A stretch of DNA of 64,000 bases, from the NCBI GenBank assembly GCA_024707385.1, contig JANPZW010000013.1:629465-693464 (forward strand). The letters are read 5' to 3'. Below are positions 54,636-64,000 of the stretch, piece by piece. Source of the stretch: Cellvibrionaceae bacterium (GTDB lineage Bacteria; Pseudomonadota; Gammaproteobacteria; Pseudomonadales; Cellvibrionaceae). The translations under genes and the position numbers were made by a program. The notes beneath the pieces are model-generated. The model had not been told where the DNA came from, made no database searches, and saw nothing but the letters and a program-made list of their open reading frames with translations. Within the stretch, counting starts at the first letter, position 1. The number at the start of each line of letters is the position of its first letter.

Positions 54636-54672
54636 TGCAAAAACAAATAAAGCCGCGACTGGGCGGCTTTAT
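54636..54672 (-). terminator. Rho-independent terminator of rpoH
   Basis: Stem ATAAAGCCGC / GCGGCTTTAT (54647-54656, 54663-54672), 10 pairs, loop of 6. On the minus strand TTTGTTTTT follows, 24 bases after the rpoH stop. Confidence 0.9.
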
Positions 54673-54695
54673 GGGTCTGGCGATGGAAAAGGCGA

Positions 54696-55550
54696 TTAGG
54701 CTTCGATCATGACTCGCACTTTTTTCATGGCGTTTTTCTCCAGCTGGCGGATGCGCTCAGCCGATACACCATATTCTGCGGCCAGCTCATGCAAGGTGGC
54801 CTTATCTTCATTCAGCCAGCGCTTCTGCAGAATATCGCGACTGCGGTCGTCGAGCTTTTCCAGCGCCATCTCCAGATTGCTGACGCTGTTGTCTTCCCAA
54901 TCTGCATTCTCCAGCATGATGGCCGGATCAAAGCGGCGGTCTTCAAGATAGTTCACCGGCGCCTGGTAGGCGGTGTCATCGTCATCATCGACTCCGGCAT
55001 CAAAGCCAGCGTCATAGGCGGCGAGGCGCCCTTCCATATCGTGGACGTGTTTGACGTCCACATTCAGATCTTTCGCCACCGCTTCGGCTTCCGCCCGGCT
55101 CAACCAACCCAGGTGTTTCTTCTGGCCGCGCAGATTGAAGAACAATTTGCGCTGGGCCTTGGTGGTGGCGATTTTGACGATGCGCCAGTTGCGCAGAATG
55201 AACTCGTGAATCTCGGCTTTGATCCAGTGCACCGCAAAAGAGATCAGACGCACGCCCTTTTCCGGGTTGAAGCGTTTGACGGCCTTCATCAGGCCCACGT
55301 TGCCCTCTTGAATCAGGTCGCCCTGAGCCAGGCCGTAACCGGAATAGGATTTGGCGATATGCACGACAAAACGCAGATGGGCCATAACCAGGCGGCGCGC
55401 GGCGTCGAGATTGTTGCGGTAGTAGAGATCCTCCGCCAGAGTTTTTTCCTCTTCAGCGGACAGAATGGAGAACCCGTTGACGACCTGAATGTACGCCGTC
55501 AGGTTCTGACCTGGTGCGAGAATGTCGACAGGCTGTAATTGGGTGCCCAT
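54696..55550 (-). CDS. rpoH: Heat-shock sigma factor RpoH (sigma-32)
   Basis: 284 residues, the same length as E. coli RpoH, from ATG 55550 (TAGGAGG upstream). Region 2 ([60 protein letters not shown]), the RpoH box QRKLFFNLR (res 133-141) and region 4 HTH ([20 protein letters not shown]). It lies after ftsX as is usual in gammaproteobacteria. A stretch of five Asp in VDDDDDTAY between regions 2 and 3 is unusual but plausible. Confidence 0.97.
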   Translation of the reverse strand: MGTQLQPVDILAPGQNLTAYIQVVNGFSILSAEEEKTLAEDLYYRNNLDAARRLVMAHLRFVVHIAKSYSGYGLAQGDLIQEGNVGLMKAVKRFNPEKGVRLISFAVHWIKAEIHEFILRNWRIVKIATTKAQRKLFFNLRGQKKHLGWLSRAEAEAVAKDLNVDVKHVHDMEGRLAAYDAGFDAGVDDDDDTAYQAPVNYLEDRRFDPAIMLENADWEDNSVSNLEMALEKLDDRSRDILQKRWLNEDKATLHELAAEYGVSAERIRQLEKNAMKKVRVMIEA

Positions 55551-55618
55551 TTTGGGAATCCTCCTAATGAATGGCCGGTGGAGTGTAGCACTCGTCAAGC
55601 GGCAAGACCACTGGCGCA

Positions 55619-55646
55619 ATTTACGGGTTTTGGCCGGTTTTTCAAG
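55619..55646 (-). promoter_or_regulatory. Possible sigma-32-type promoter of rpoH
   Basis: On the minus strand CTTGAAA (55646-55640), 12 bases, then CCCGTAAAT (55627-55619); the first half matches the heat-shock -35 consensus exactly, the second matches CCCCATnT only in part. It lies about 70 bases upstream of the rpoH ATG. Confidence 0.35.
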
Positions 55647-55738
55647 CGATTAGATGAGAGGAAAGTCACAGAGTTCTGTGCGCAGCAGAGTCAATTTAAC
55701 CTAGTCAAAACCGGTGCGAAAAAGACCCTTGGCAGCCC

Positions 55739-56713
55739 CTAGCGGGGTTCTATGGCGCTCAGATGCCGGCCCACCGCCAGCCAGGCGCCCAGCAGGCCCA
55801 AGCCGATGCAACTGCCCACCAGCGCAGCGCAACCTGCCAATCCAAGCCCCTGCAGGACGAAGGTGTCCTGATAGGTAGCCGCGAGATTGCGTACTGAGCC
55901 GCCGAGAGAGGCCACCCCGGTACTCACCAGAAGACAAGCGAGTAAACCGCCGAACACGCCATACCAAAAACCTGTGTACAAAAAGGGCCGCCGCACGAAG
56001 CCGTCGGTGCCGCCCACCAGCTTGACCACCACGATTTCCTCCCGCCGGCTCTCGATCTCCAGGCGGATGGTGTTGCCGATCACAAGCAGTACCCCGGCGC
56101 CGAGCAGAAGCGCCAGGGCCAGCACCAACTGCTTGCCCAGATTCATGATGGCGTTGAGACGGCGCACCCAGTCCATATCGAGACTGACCTCATCCACCAG
56201 GGGATCGGCCGCTATGCGCTGACGCAAGGTTTCCAGATTGACCGGGTCGACCGCCGTAGGCGCCGGGGTGATCACCAGGGTGGGCGGTAAAGGATTGGTG
56301 TCTAGAGCGGCGAGCGCTTCACTGAAGCCGGATTGCGCCTGAAACGACTGCAGGGCCTGCGCCGGGGAAATGTACTCGTGCTCCTGAACGTCCGGCATCT
56401 GGCGCAATTTGTCGCGCAACCCCGCGATTGCCGCGTCCTGCGCGCCCAACTTGAGAAAGACGGTCATTTTCGGACCGGATTCCCAGCGCTCACCAAGACT
56501 CTGCACATTGCCCAAAGCCAGCAGGAGGGTGGTCGGTAGAGCGAGCGCAATGGCCACCACCAGCGCCGTCATCAACGTCTGCAGCGGTGTCTCGGCGAGC
56601 CGGCCGAAGCTATCCAGCGCCGAGTTGCGATGATGCTGCTGCCATGCCTGCCACACATCGGCGATGCCGGTGCGGGATAAGTGCGCGCCGCGCGCGCCGG
56701 GTTCGCGACTCAT
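55739..56713 (-). CDS. ftsX: Cell-division protein FtsX
   Basis: 324 residues. Cytoplasmic N-terminus, membrane helix LMTALVVAIALALPTTLLLA, periplasmic ECD (KMTVFLKLGAQDAAIAGLRD; YISPAQALQSFQAQSGFSEA), then three C-terminal helices. Works with FtsE to regulate peptidoglycan hydrolases at the septum. Overlaps ftsE by 4 bases. Confidence 0.96.
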   Translation of the reverse strand: MSREPGARGAHLSRTGIADVWQAWQQHHRNSALDSFGRLAETPLQTLMTALVVAIALALPTTLLLALGNVQSLGERWESGPKMTVFLKLGAQDAAIAGLRDKLRQMPDVQEHEYISPAQALQSFQAQSGFSEALAALDTNPLPPTLVITPAPTAVDPVNLETLRQRIAADPLVDEVSLDMDWVRRLNAIMNLGKQLVLALALLLGAGVLLVIGNTIRLEIESRREEIVVVKLVGGTDGFVRRPFLYTGFWYGVFGGLLACLLVSTGVASLGGSVRNLAATYQDTFVLQGLGLAGCAALVGSCIGLGLLGAWLAVGRHLSAIEPR

Positions 56714-57378
56714 TGCAGGGCTCCATCATGAGTCAACTGCCCTTGCTCAAGGGTCAGCACCCGCGCGCCGACGGAACGGATCAGCGACCAGTCGTGGCTG
56801 GCGATCAATACCGTCACGCCGACCTGATTGAACTCGCAGAACAGTTTCATGATGTCGGAGGAAAGGTCCGGGTCAAGATTGCCGGTGGGTTCATCGGCGA
56901 GCAACACCGGCGGTTTGTTCACCACCGCCCGGGCGATGCCCACCCGCTGCTGCTCGCCGCCGGACAGGGTAATCGGATTGGCGCGCTCATGATCGAGCAG
57001 CCCCACCTTGTCCAGTGAGGCGCGCACCCGCCGGCCGATCTCCCGCGGATGCACACCGGCGATTTGCAGCGGCAGGGCCACGTTGTCGAACACCGAGCGG
57101 TCAAACAGCAGCTGATGGTTCTGGAAGACCACGCCAACCTGGCGGCGGTGAAACGGAATCTGATTCGGCCGCAGGCGGTCCAGATTGCGCCCGCCGACCA
57201 CCACCTGTCCCTGGGAAGGCCGCTCCATCAGCATGATCAGCTTCATCAAGGTGCTTTTACCGGCGCCGGAATGGCCGGTGAGAAAGACCATCTCTCCTTC
57301 ACCCACCTGCAGCGATACTCGCGTCAGCGCTTCGTAGCCGTTGGGATAACGTTTGCTGACGTTGTGGAATTCAATCAT
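56710..57378 (-). CDS. ftsE: Cell-division ATP-binding protein FtsE
   Basis: 222 residues. Walker [12 protein letters not shown]-loop [15 protein letters not shown], signature [14 protein letters not shown], Walker [14 protein letters not shown]-loop IASHDWSL. ATPase of the FtsEX complex. Overlaps ftsY and ftsX. Confidence 0.97.
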   Translation of the reverse strand: MIEFHNVSKRYPNGYEALTRVSLQVGEGEMVFLTGHSGAGKSTLMKLIMLMERPSQGQVVVGGRNLDRLRPNQIPFHRRQVGVVFQNHQLLFDRSVFDNVALPLQIAGVHPREIGRRVRASLDKVGLLDHERANPITLSGGEQQRVGIARAVVNKPPVLLADEPTGNLDPDLSSDIMKLFCEFNQVGVTVLIASHDWSLIRSVGARVLTLEQGQLTHDGALQ

Positions 57379-58676
57379 GCAGTGGGCAGGTCGCTGCGGC
57401 TGAACAGGGCGTCGACAAAAGGTTTGGCGGCGAAGGGCTGGAGATCATCGATGCCCTCACCTACGCCGATAAAGCGGATCGGCAGCTGATGTTTTTCCGT
57501 CAGCGCAAAGATAACGCCGCCTTTGGCGGTGCCGTCCAGCTTAGTCAGCGCTATGCCGGTGACGCCGGCGCTCTCGCGGAAAATATCGGCCTGGCTGACG
57601 GCGTTCTGGCCGGTGCCGGCATCCAATACCAGCAGCACTTCATGCGGCGCTGTCGCATCCAGCTTGCCCATAACCCGGCGCACCTTGGACAGTTCGTCCA
57701 TCAGATGGCTCTTGTTGTGAAGACGCCCGGCGGTATCGGCGATGACCACATCGACTCCGCGTGACTTGGCCGCAGCGATAGCGTCATAGATGACCGACGC
57801 GCTGTCGGCACCCGTATGTTGCGCTACCACGGGCACCTTGTTGCGCTCACCCCAGATCTGCAGCTGCTCCACCGCCGCCGCGCGGAAGGTGTCCCCCGCC
57901 GCGAGCATCACGGATTTGCCTTCGTTCTGCAGGCGCTTCGCAAGTTTGCCGATGGTGGTGGTCTTGCCCACGCCGTTGACGCCCACCACCAGAATGACAA
58001 AAGGTTTGTTGGCGCTGCTAATCTGCAAAGGCTGTTCGACCGGCTGCAAAAGGGTGCGCAGCTCGGTCTGCAAGGCTTCGTAAAGGGCGCCCGAATCCGC
58101 CAGCTGCTTGCGCGCGACTTTGGCGGTGAGCGTGTCGATCAAACGGGTGGTCGCCTCCACCCCCACATCCGCCACCAGCAGCTGGGTTTCCAGCTCTTCC
58201 AGCAGTTCATCGTCGATAGCTTTTTTGCCCAACAACAGATTGCCCAATCCTTCGCTGAACTGGGTGCTGGTGCGTTTTAACCCTTGCTTGATTCGGGCAA
58301 AAAAGCCCACCTTTTTATTGCCGTCTTCGGCTGCGGACCTAGCATCTTCGATGATAGGTTTATCATCTTCGACAACTGGCTGCGTGTCTTCGACGATGGA
58401 CTGTGTGTCTTCGACGATGGGTTGGATGTCTGCGCTGATAGGTTTGCTGTCTTGAACAGGGGGTTTAACGTCTTCCACGACAATCGACTGGATGTCTTCG
58501 ACTTCGACAGCCGGCTCGACCGCTTCAGCCGATACAGGAGTAGACGATTGTGTTGCCTCGGGCTCTGGAGTAGATTGCCCCGCAATGTCTACTTCAGACG
58601 TCGATTCGGGCGAGACGGGTTTTTCCGCCGCATCTTTGTTTTTGTTACGTTTAAAGAAAGAGAACATAACCTTCAC
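57375..58676 (-). CDS. ftsY: Signal-recognition-particle receptor FtsY
   Basis: 433 residues, ATG 58676 (ATG 58667 also possible). Acidic A domain (res 1-120) containing a heptad repeat, then N domain and GTPase: G1 VGVNGVGKTTTIGKLAKRLQ, G3 VVIADTAGRLHNKSHLMDEL, TKLDGTAKGG near the end. It delivers SRP-nascent chains to the membrane translocon. Overlaps ftsE by 4 bases; start of the ftsYEX-rpoH block. Confidence 0.97.
   Translation of the reverse strand: MKVMFSFFKRNKNKDAAEKPVSPESTSEVDIAGQSTPEPEATQSSTPVSAEAVEPAVEVEDIQSIVVEDVKPPVQDSKPISADIQPIVEDTQSIVEDTQPVVEDDKPIIEDARSAAEDGNKKVGFFARIKQGLKRTSTQFSEGLGNLLLGKKAIDDELLEELETQLLVADVGVEATTRLIDTLTAKVARKQLADSGALYEALQTELRTLLQPVEQPLQISSANKPFVILVVGVNGVGKTTTIGKLAKRLQNEGKSVMLAAGDTFRAAAVEQLQIWGERNKVPVVAQHTGADSASVIYDAIAAAKSRGVDVVIADTAGRLHNKSHLMDELSKVRRVMGKLDATAPHEVLLVLDAGTGQNAVSQADIFRESAGVTGIALTKLDGTAKGGVIFALTEKHQLPIRFIGVGEGIDDLQPFAAKPFVDALFSRSDLPTA
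58338..58442 (-). repeat. Tandem 21-base repeat encoding heptads in the FtsY acidic domain
   Basis: Codes for five consecutive seven-residue units (PISADIQ, PIVEDTQ, SIVEDTQ, PVVEDDK, PIIEDAR; residues 79-113). On the plus strand the repeated core is TCTTCGACGATGG. Acidic domain length varies among FtsY proteins, and the repeat is a likely source of length change. Confidence 0.85.
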
Positions 58677-58733
58677 GTATTCCGCAAAAATGGCGTAATC
58701 CTAACACTTGTCCCCGGGAAATAAGAGAACACC

Positions 58734-59902
<1,169 letters not shown>

Positions 59903-59940
59903 CGGAATACGTTGAGCGTTTAACAGAATGCACTGACGAT

Positions 59941-59970
59941 GGGAGGGCGGCGCCCTCCCGGACTATTTTT
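59941..59970 (+). terminator. Rho-independent terminator of coaD
   Basis: GGGAGGGC / GCCCTCCC, 8 GC-rich pairs, loop GGC, with six T at 59966-59971. Lies between converging coaD and ridA. Confidence 0.9.
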
Positions 59971-60354
59971 TCAAATCACCATAATTCCATCCGCCTCAAT
60001 CAAAGCACCCTTCGGCAGTTCTTTCACCCCAATCGCTGCACGCGCCGGATAAGGCTGTTTGATAAAGCGGCCCATCACTTCGTTAACCGTGGGGAAATGG
60101 CTGAGGTCGGTCAAATAAATATTGAGCTTCACAATATCCTGCAAATCGCCGTCGGCCGCGCGGCACACGGCTTCGAGATTTTTAAAGACCTGCTCCGCCT
60201 GCGCAGCAAAACCACCCTCAACCATTTGCATGGTTTCCGGCACGAGGGGAATCTGGCCGGACAGATACACCGTATTGTTGACTTTGATCGCCTGGGAATA
60301 AGTACCTATAGCGGCGGGTGCTTGTTCGGTGGAAATAACGGCTTTATTGGTCAT
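59971..60354 (-). CDS. ridA: RidA/YjgF-family enamine/imine deaminase
   Basis: 127 residues. [20 protein letters not shown] (conserved), Arg of the active site in [20 protein letters not shown], which is the RidA signature. Removes reactive 2-aminoacrylate. Located after spoT as in other gammaproteobacteria. Intact. Confidence 0.95.
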   Translation of the reverse strand: MTNKAVISTEQAPAAIGTYSQAIKVNNTVYLSGQIPLVPETMQMVEGGFAAQAEQVFKNLEAVCRAADGDLQDIVKLNIYLTDLSHFPTVNEVMGRFIKQPYPARAAIGVKELPKGALIEADGIMVI

Positions 60355-60397
60355 AAGGCTGCCCTGATATCAGTAAAGGAATTAAATAAAGAAGTGA

Positions 60398-62507
60398 TTA
60401 ATTTTTCGCGCGCGAGACTTTGGTGACGGAGCGCATGGTGCGAACACGGCGCATCACATCTGCCAAGTGCACCCGATTGCGCACGGCGATGGTGAGCGTG
60501 ATGACACTGTGCTGAGCGTCGCGCTCTTTCACCTGGATGCCTTCGATGCTGGTGCGGGTATCGGCGATGCGCGTCGCCAAAGTGGCAATAATACCGCGCT
60601 CGGATTCCACTTCCACACGCAGCTCGGTGAGAAATTCGCCGTCGACCTTGATCGACCAATTTACGTCACTGATGTTTTCCCTTTTACTGCGCAAATCCGC
60701 CACGTTTTTGCAGGTGTCGCGATGCACCACCAGACCTTTTCCTGTGCTGATATGACCGATAATCGGATCGCCGGGAATCGGTCTGCAGCAACGCGCAAAA
60801 CTGATCATCAGACCATCGGAGGATTCGATGGTGATGGGCGCAATTTTTAATTGTTGATCTTCCGCTTCCGGACGCAGCGTTTTCGCCACCGAAATAGCCA
60901 CCCGCTTGCCCATGCCGATGCTTTCATACAGCTCATCGAGGGAATTGGCCGCGTGCACCGCAAGCAAATGTGCAATCTGTTCCTGATTGATCTGATCGAG
61001 GGATAAATCCAGATTCGCCATGGCGCGGCTGAGCATGCGTTTGCCCAACTCCACGGATTCCATATGGCGCTGATTTTTCAGGTAGTGGCGAATGGCCGAG
61101 CGGGCTTTGGCGGTGACGACAAAATTAAGCCAGTTAGGGTTGGGCTGGGAGGATTCGGAAGTGATGATTTTAATTTTCTGACCGCTCTGCAGCACTTGCG
61201 ATAGAGGCGCGGGGCGGTCGTTGATCCGGCAGGCGACGCAACTATTTCCCACCGCAGTGTGCACGGCGTAGGCGAAATCCACCGGCGTGGCGCCGGCGGG
61301 CAATTCGATGATTTCGCCTTTCGGCGTGAATAAATACACCTCGTCGCGGAACAGATCGATTTTGACGTTTTCGATAAATTCCAGGGAATTTCCGGTGTGC
61401 TGCTGAATTTCCAGAATGCGTTTGATCCAGCGGTCGATGCGCGCCTGGGCGACATCGGTGGACTCTTCCGCATTGACCGATTTATACAACCAATGGGCGG
61501 CCACTCCCCGCGACGCCAATTCGTCCATTTCCTTGGTGCGAATCTGCACTTCAATCGGCACGCCGTGCATGCCGATCACCACTGTGTGCAAAGACTGGTA
61601 GCCGTTGATTTTTGGAATGGCGATGTAGTCTTTGAATTCCCCCGCCATGGGTTTGTAGAGATTGTGAATCGCGCCGAGCGTGCGATAACAGGTGTCGACG
61701 TTTTCCACGATGATGCGGAAGGCGTAGACGTCCATAATCTCGTTGAAGGATTTGTTCTTGGTGCGCATCTTGTTGTAGATGCTGTACAGATGTTTTTCCC
61801 GCCCGATCACCAGGGCGCTGATGTCTTCGCGCTGCAAACGCGCCTCAATCGCCGATTGAATATTTTCCACCAGCGCTTTGCGGTTGCCGCGCACCCGTTT
61901 CAGCGAAGCCTGCAAACGCGCGGCGCGCAGGGGGTACATGGCAGTGAAACCGCGATCCTCAAATTCAATACGCAGATCATTCATGCCTAGGCGGTGGGCG
62001 ATAGGGGCGTAGATTTCGAGGGTTTCTTTGGCGATGCGGCGTTTTTTTATCCGGCGGCATAGCGCCGAGAGTGCGCATGTTGTGCAGGCGGTCGGCGAGT
62101 TTGACCACAATCACGCGAATATCCTTGGCCATCGCCAGCGCCATTTTCTGGAAATTCTTCGCCTGTTTTTCCGCTTGGGATTCGTATTCGATTTTGGCGA
62201 GTTTGCTCACCCCGTCGACCAGCTCGGCGATCACGTCGCCGAATTGTTCGCCGATCGCGTCTTTGCCGATGCCGGTATCTTCAATCACATCGTGCAGCAT
62301 GGCCGCCATCAGGCTTTGATGGTCCATGTGCATGGAGGCAAGGATATTGGCGACGGCGAGGGGATGGGTGACGTAGGGTTCGCCACTGCGGCGGAACTGA
62401 CCGTAGTGGGCCTGTTCCGCATAGTAGTAAGCCCGTTTGACGCAGCTGATCTGCTCGGGCTCGAGATAGGAGGACAGCCTGTGGCTAAGTGAATCTATGG
62501 TTAACAA
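60398..62507 (-). CDS. spoT: Bifunctional (p)ppGpp synthetase/hydrolase SpoT; apparent frameshift
   Basis: Corrected length 702 residues, equal to E. coli SpoT. TTG start at 62507 with GGAGG about 6 bases upstream. HD hydrolase (HDVIEDT, res 72-78), synthetase (GREKHLYSIYNKMRTKNKSF), TGS (IIELPAGATPVDFAYAVHTA), helical/CC and ACT domains. At seven T (62042-62048) one base fewer joins MPPDKK to RRIAKETLEIYAPIAHRLGM. spoT is essential in cells with RelA, which argues that this break is a reading error. Co-directional with rpoZ and gmk. Confidence 0.93.
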
Positions 62508-62525
62508 AGCGGCCCTCCCACAGGA

Positions 62526-62798
62526 TCAATCCATACCGGAGTCGAGGGAAAGATCCTGGTTGTGATGTTCGCGCTGGGGCACAGGGGGGCGCTCATCCGG
62601 CTCGTCCAGAATGGCCGCTGTCACATAACCTTCTTCGATTTCGCGCAGCGCGATCACGGTCGGCTTGTCGTTTTCTTCCGGCACGTAGGGCGTTTTGCCG
62701 AAAATCGCCAATTGCCGGGCGCGCTTGCTGCCCACCAATACGAGTTCAAACCGGTTGTCCACGTGATCGAGACAATCTTCAACAGTAATTCGTGCCAT
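62526..62798 (-). CDS. rpoZ: RNA polymerase omega subunit
   Basis: 90 residues. [20 protein letters not shown] followed by [11 protein letters not shown] is diagnostic. Chaperone of the beta' subunit and part of the ppGpp site. 18 bases before spoT. Confidence 0.97.
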   Translation of the reverse strand: MARITVEDCLDHVDNRFELVLVGSKRARQLAIFGKTPYVPEENDKPTVIALREIEEGYVTAAILDEPDERPPVPQREHHNQDLSLDSGMD

Positions 62799-62813
62799 GT
62801 TTGGTTCCGCTTT

Positions 62814-62849
62814 GCTTTATGTTTGCTTGCTGCTTTATGTTTACTTGCT
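62814..62849. repeat. Two tandem copies of an 18-base unit upstream of rpoZ
   Basis: GCTTTATGTTTGCTTGCT then GCTTTATGTTTACTTGCT (one change), followed by a partial third copy. They lie 16-51 bases before the rpoZ ATG, so they could affect its leader or promoter. Confidence 0.75.
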
Positions 62850-62959
62850 ACTTTAAAGTGGTTGGTAATTGTCGCGACGCAAGCCGCGCCATTCTAACCA
62901 ACTTTTGCCGCTGCCCTAAAGAGCCGGGATGGGCGCGGGAGTGTACGCAAATTGGCCAG

Positions 62960-64000
<1,041 letters not shown>

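Overview
The window looks like a chromosome segment of a marine or soil gammaproteobacterium near Cellvibrionales/Pseudomonadales. Reasons: an algP-like / FKBP isomerase / algQ(rsd) / dsbB neighbourhood as in Pseudomonas, the ftsY-ftsE-ftsX-rpoH block divergent from rsmD-coaD, the gmk-rpoZ-spoT-ridA block, a full gammaproteobacterial type II secretion operon, and many TonB/ExbBD and outer-membrane proteins. GC content is fairly high. I see no rRNA, tRNA, CRISPR array, insertion sequence or prophage.

Layout. 1-3925 (minus): TonB-dependent receptor, two overlapping citrate-synthase-like proteins and the start of a thiamine-diphosphate enzyme. 4100-13239 (minus): nine-gene energised envelope machine (periplasmic protein, three TPR proteins, small exported protein, ExbB/TolQ, two ExbD/TolR, AgmX-type TonB-like protein), recalling the Agl-Glt/Nfs core of Myxococcus. 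13522-26091 (minus): gspCDEFGHIJKLMN followed by apbE. 26350-33723: small orphan gene, gshA, FliL-like protein, dsbB, algQ, WD40 lipoprotein, FKBP isomerase and an AlgP/histone-H1-like protein. 33820-38642 (minus): 21-haem cytochrome, 15-haem cytochrome and TPR/beta-barrel outer-membrane protein, a candidate extracellular electron conduit. 39420-43914: exported Sel1/ankyrin protein and a divergent response regulator / 7TM-DISM histidine kinase pair. 43898-47216 (minus): ovoA and its PLP lyase partner, i.e. ovothiol synthesis. 47309-54574 (minus): tRNA and rRNA methyltransferases, YgjP- and MtfA-type metalloproteases, DUF481 barrel, ROK kinase and an orphan Wadjet JetD-like Toprim protein. 54696-63577: rpoH, ftsXEY, rsmD, coaD, ridA, spoT, rpoZ, gmk. 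63681-64000: the 3' part of an alpha/beta hydrolase.

One feature cuts across the whole window. Fifteen otherwise well-conserved genes carry 17 apparent one-base frameshifts, 15 of them inside mono-nucleotide runs, and they include the housekeeping gene spoT. After each one-base correction the coding lengths become whole numbers of codons (spoT 702 aa, for example). Base-calling error in the source assembly is therefore much more likely than real gene decay, and I annotate these genes at full corrected length with the site given.

The most noteworthy biology is the 36-haem cytochrome/porin operon, the receptor plus paired citrate-synthase-like operon in which the usual catalytic histidines appear replaced, the Agl-Glt-like machine, the ovothiol operon, the orphan JetD-like protein and an Asn/Gln-rich tail on the pseudopilin GspJ.
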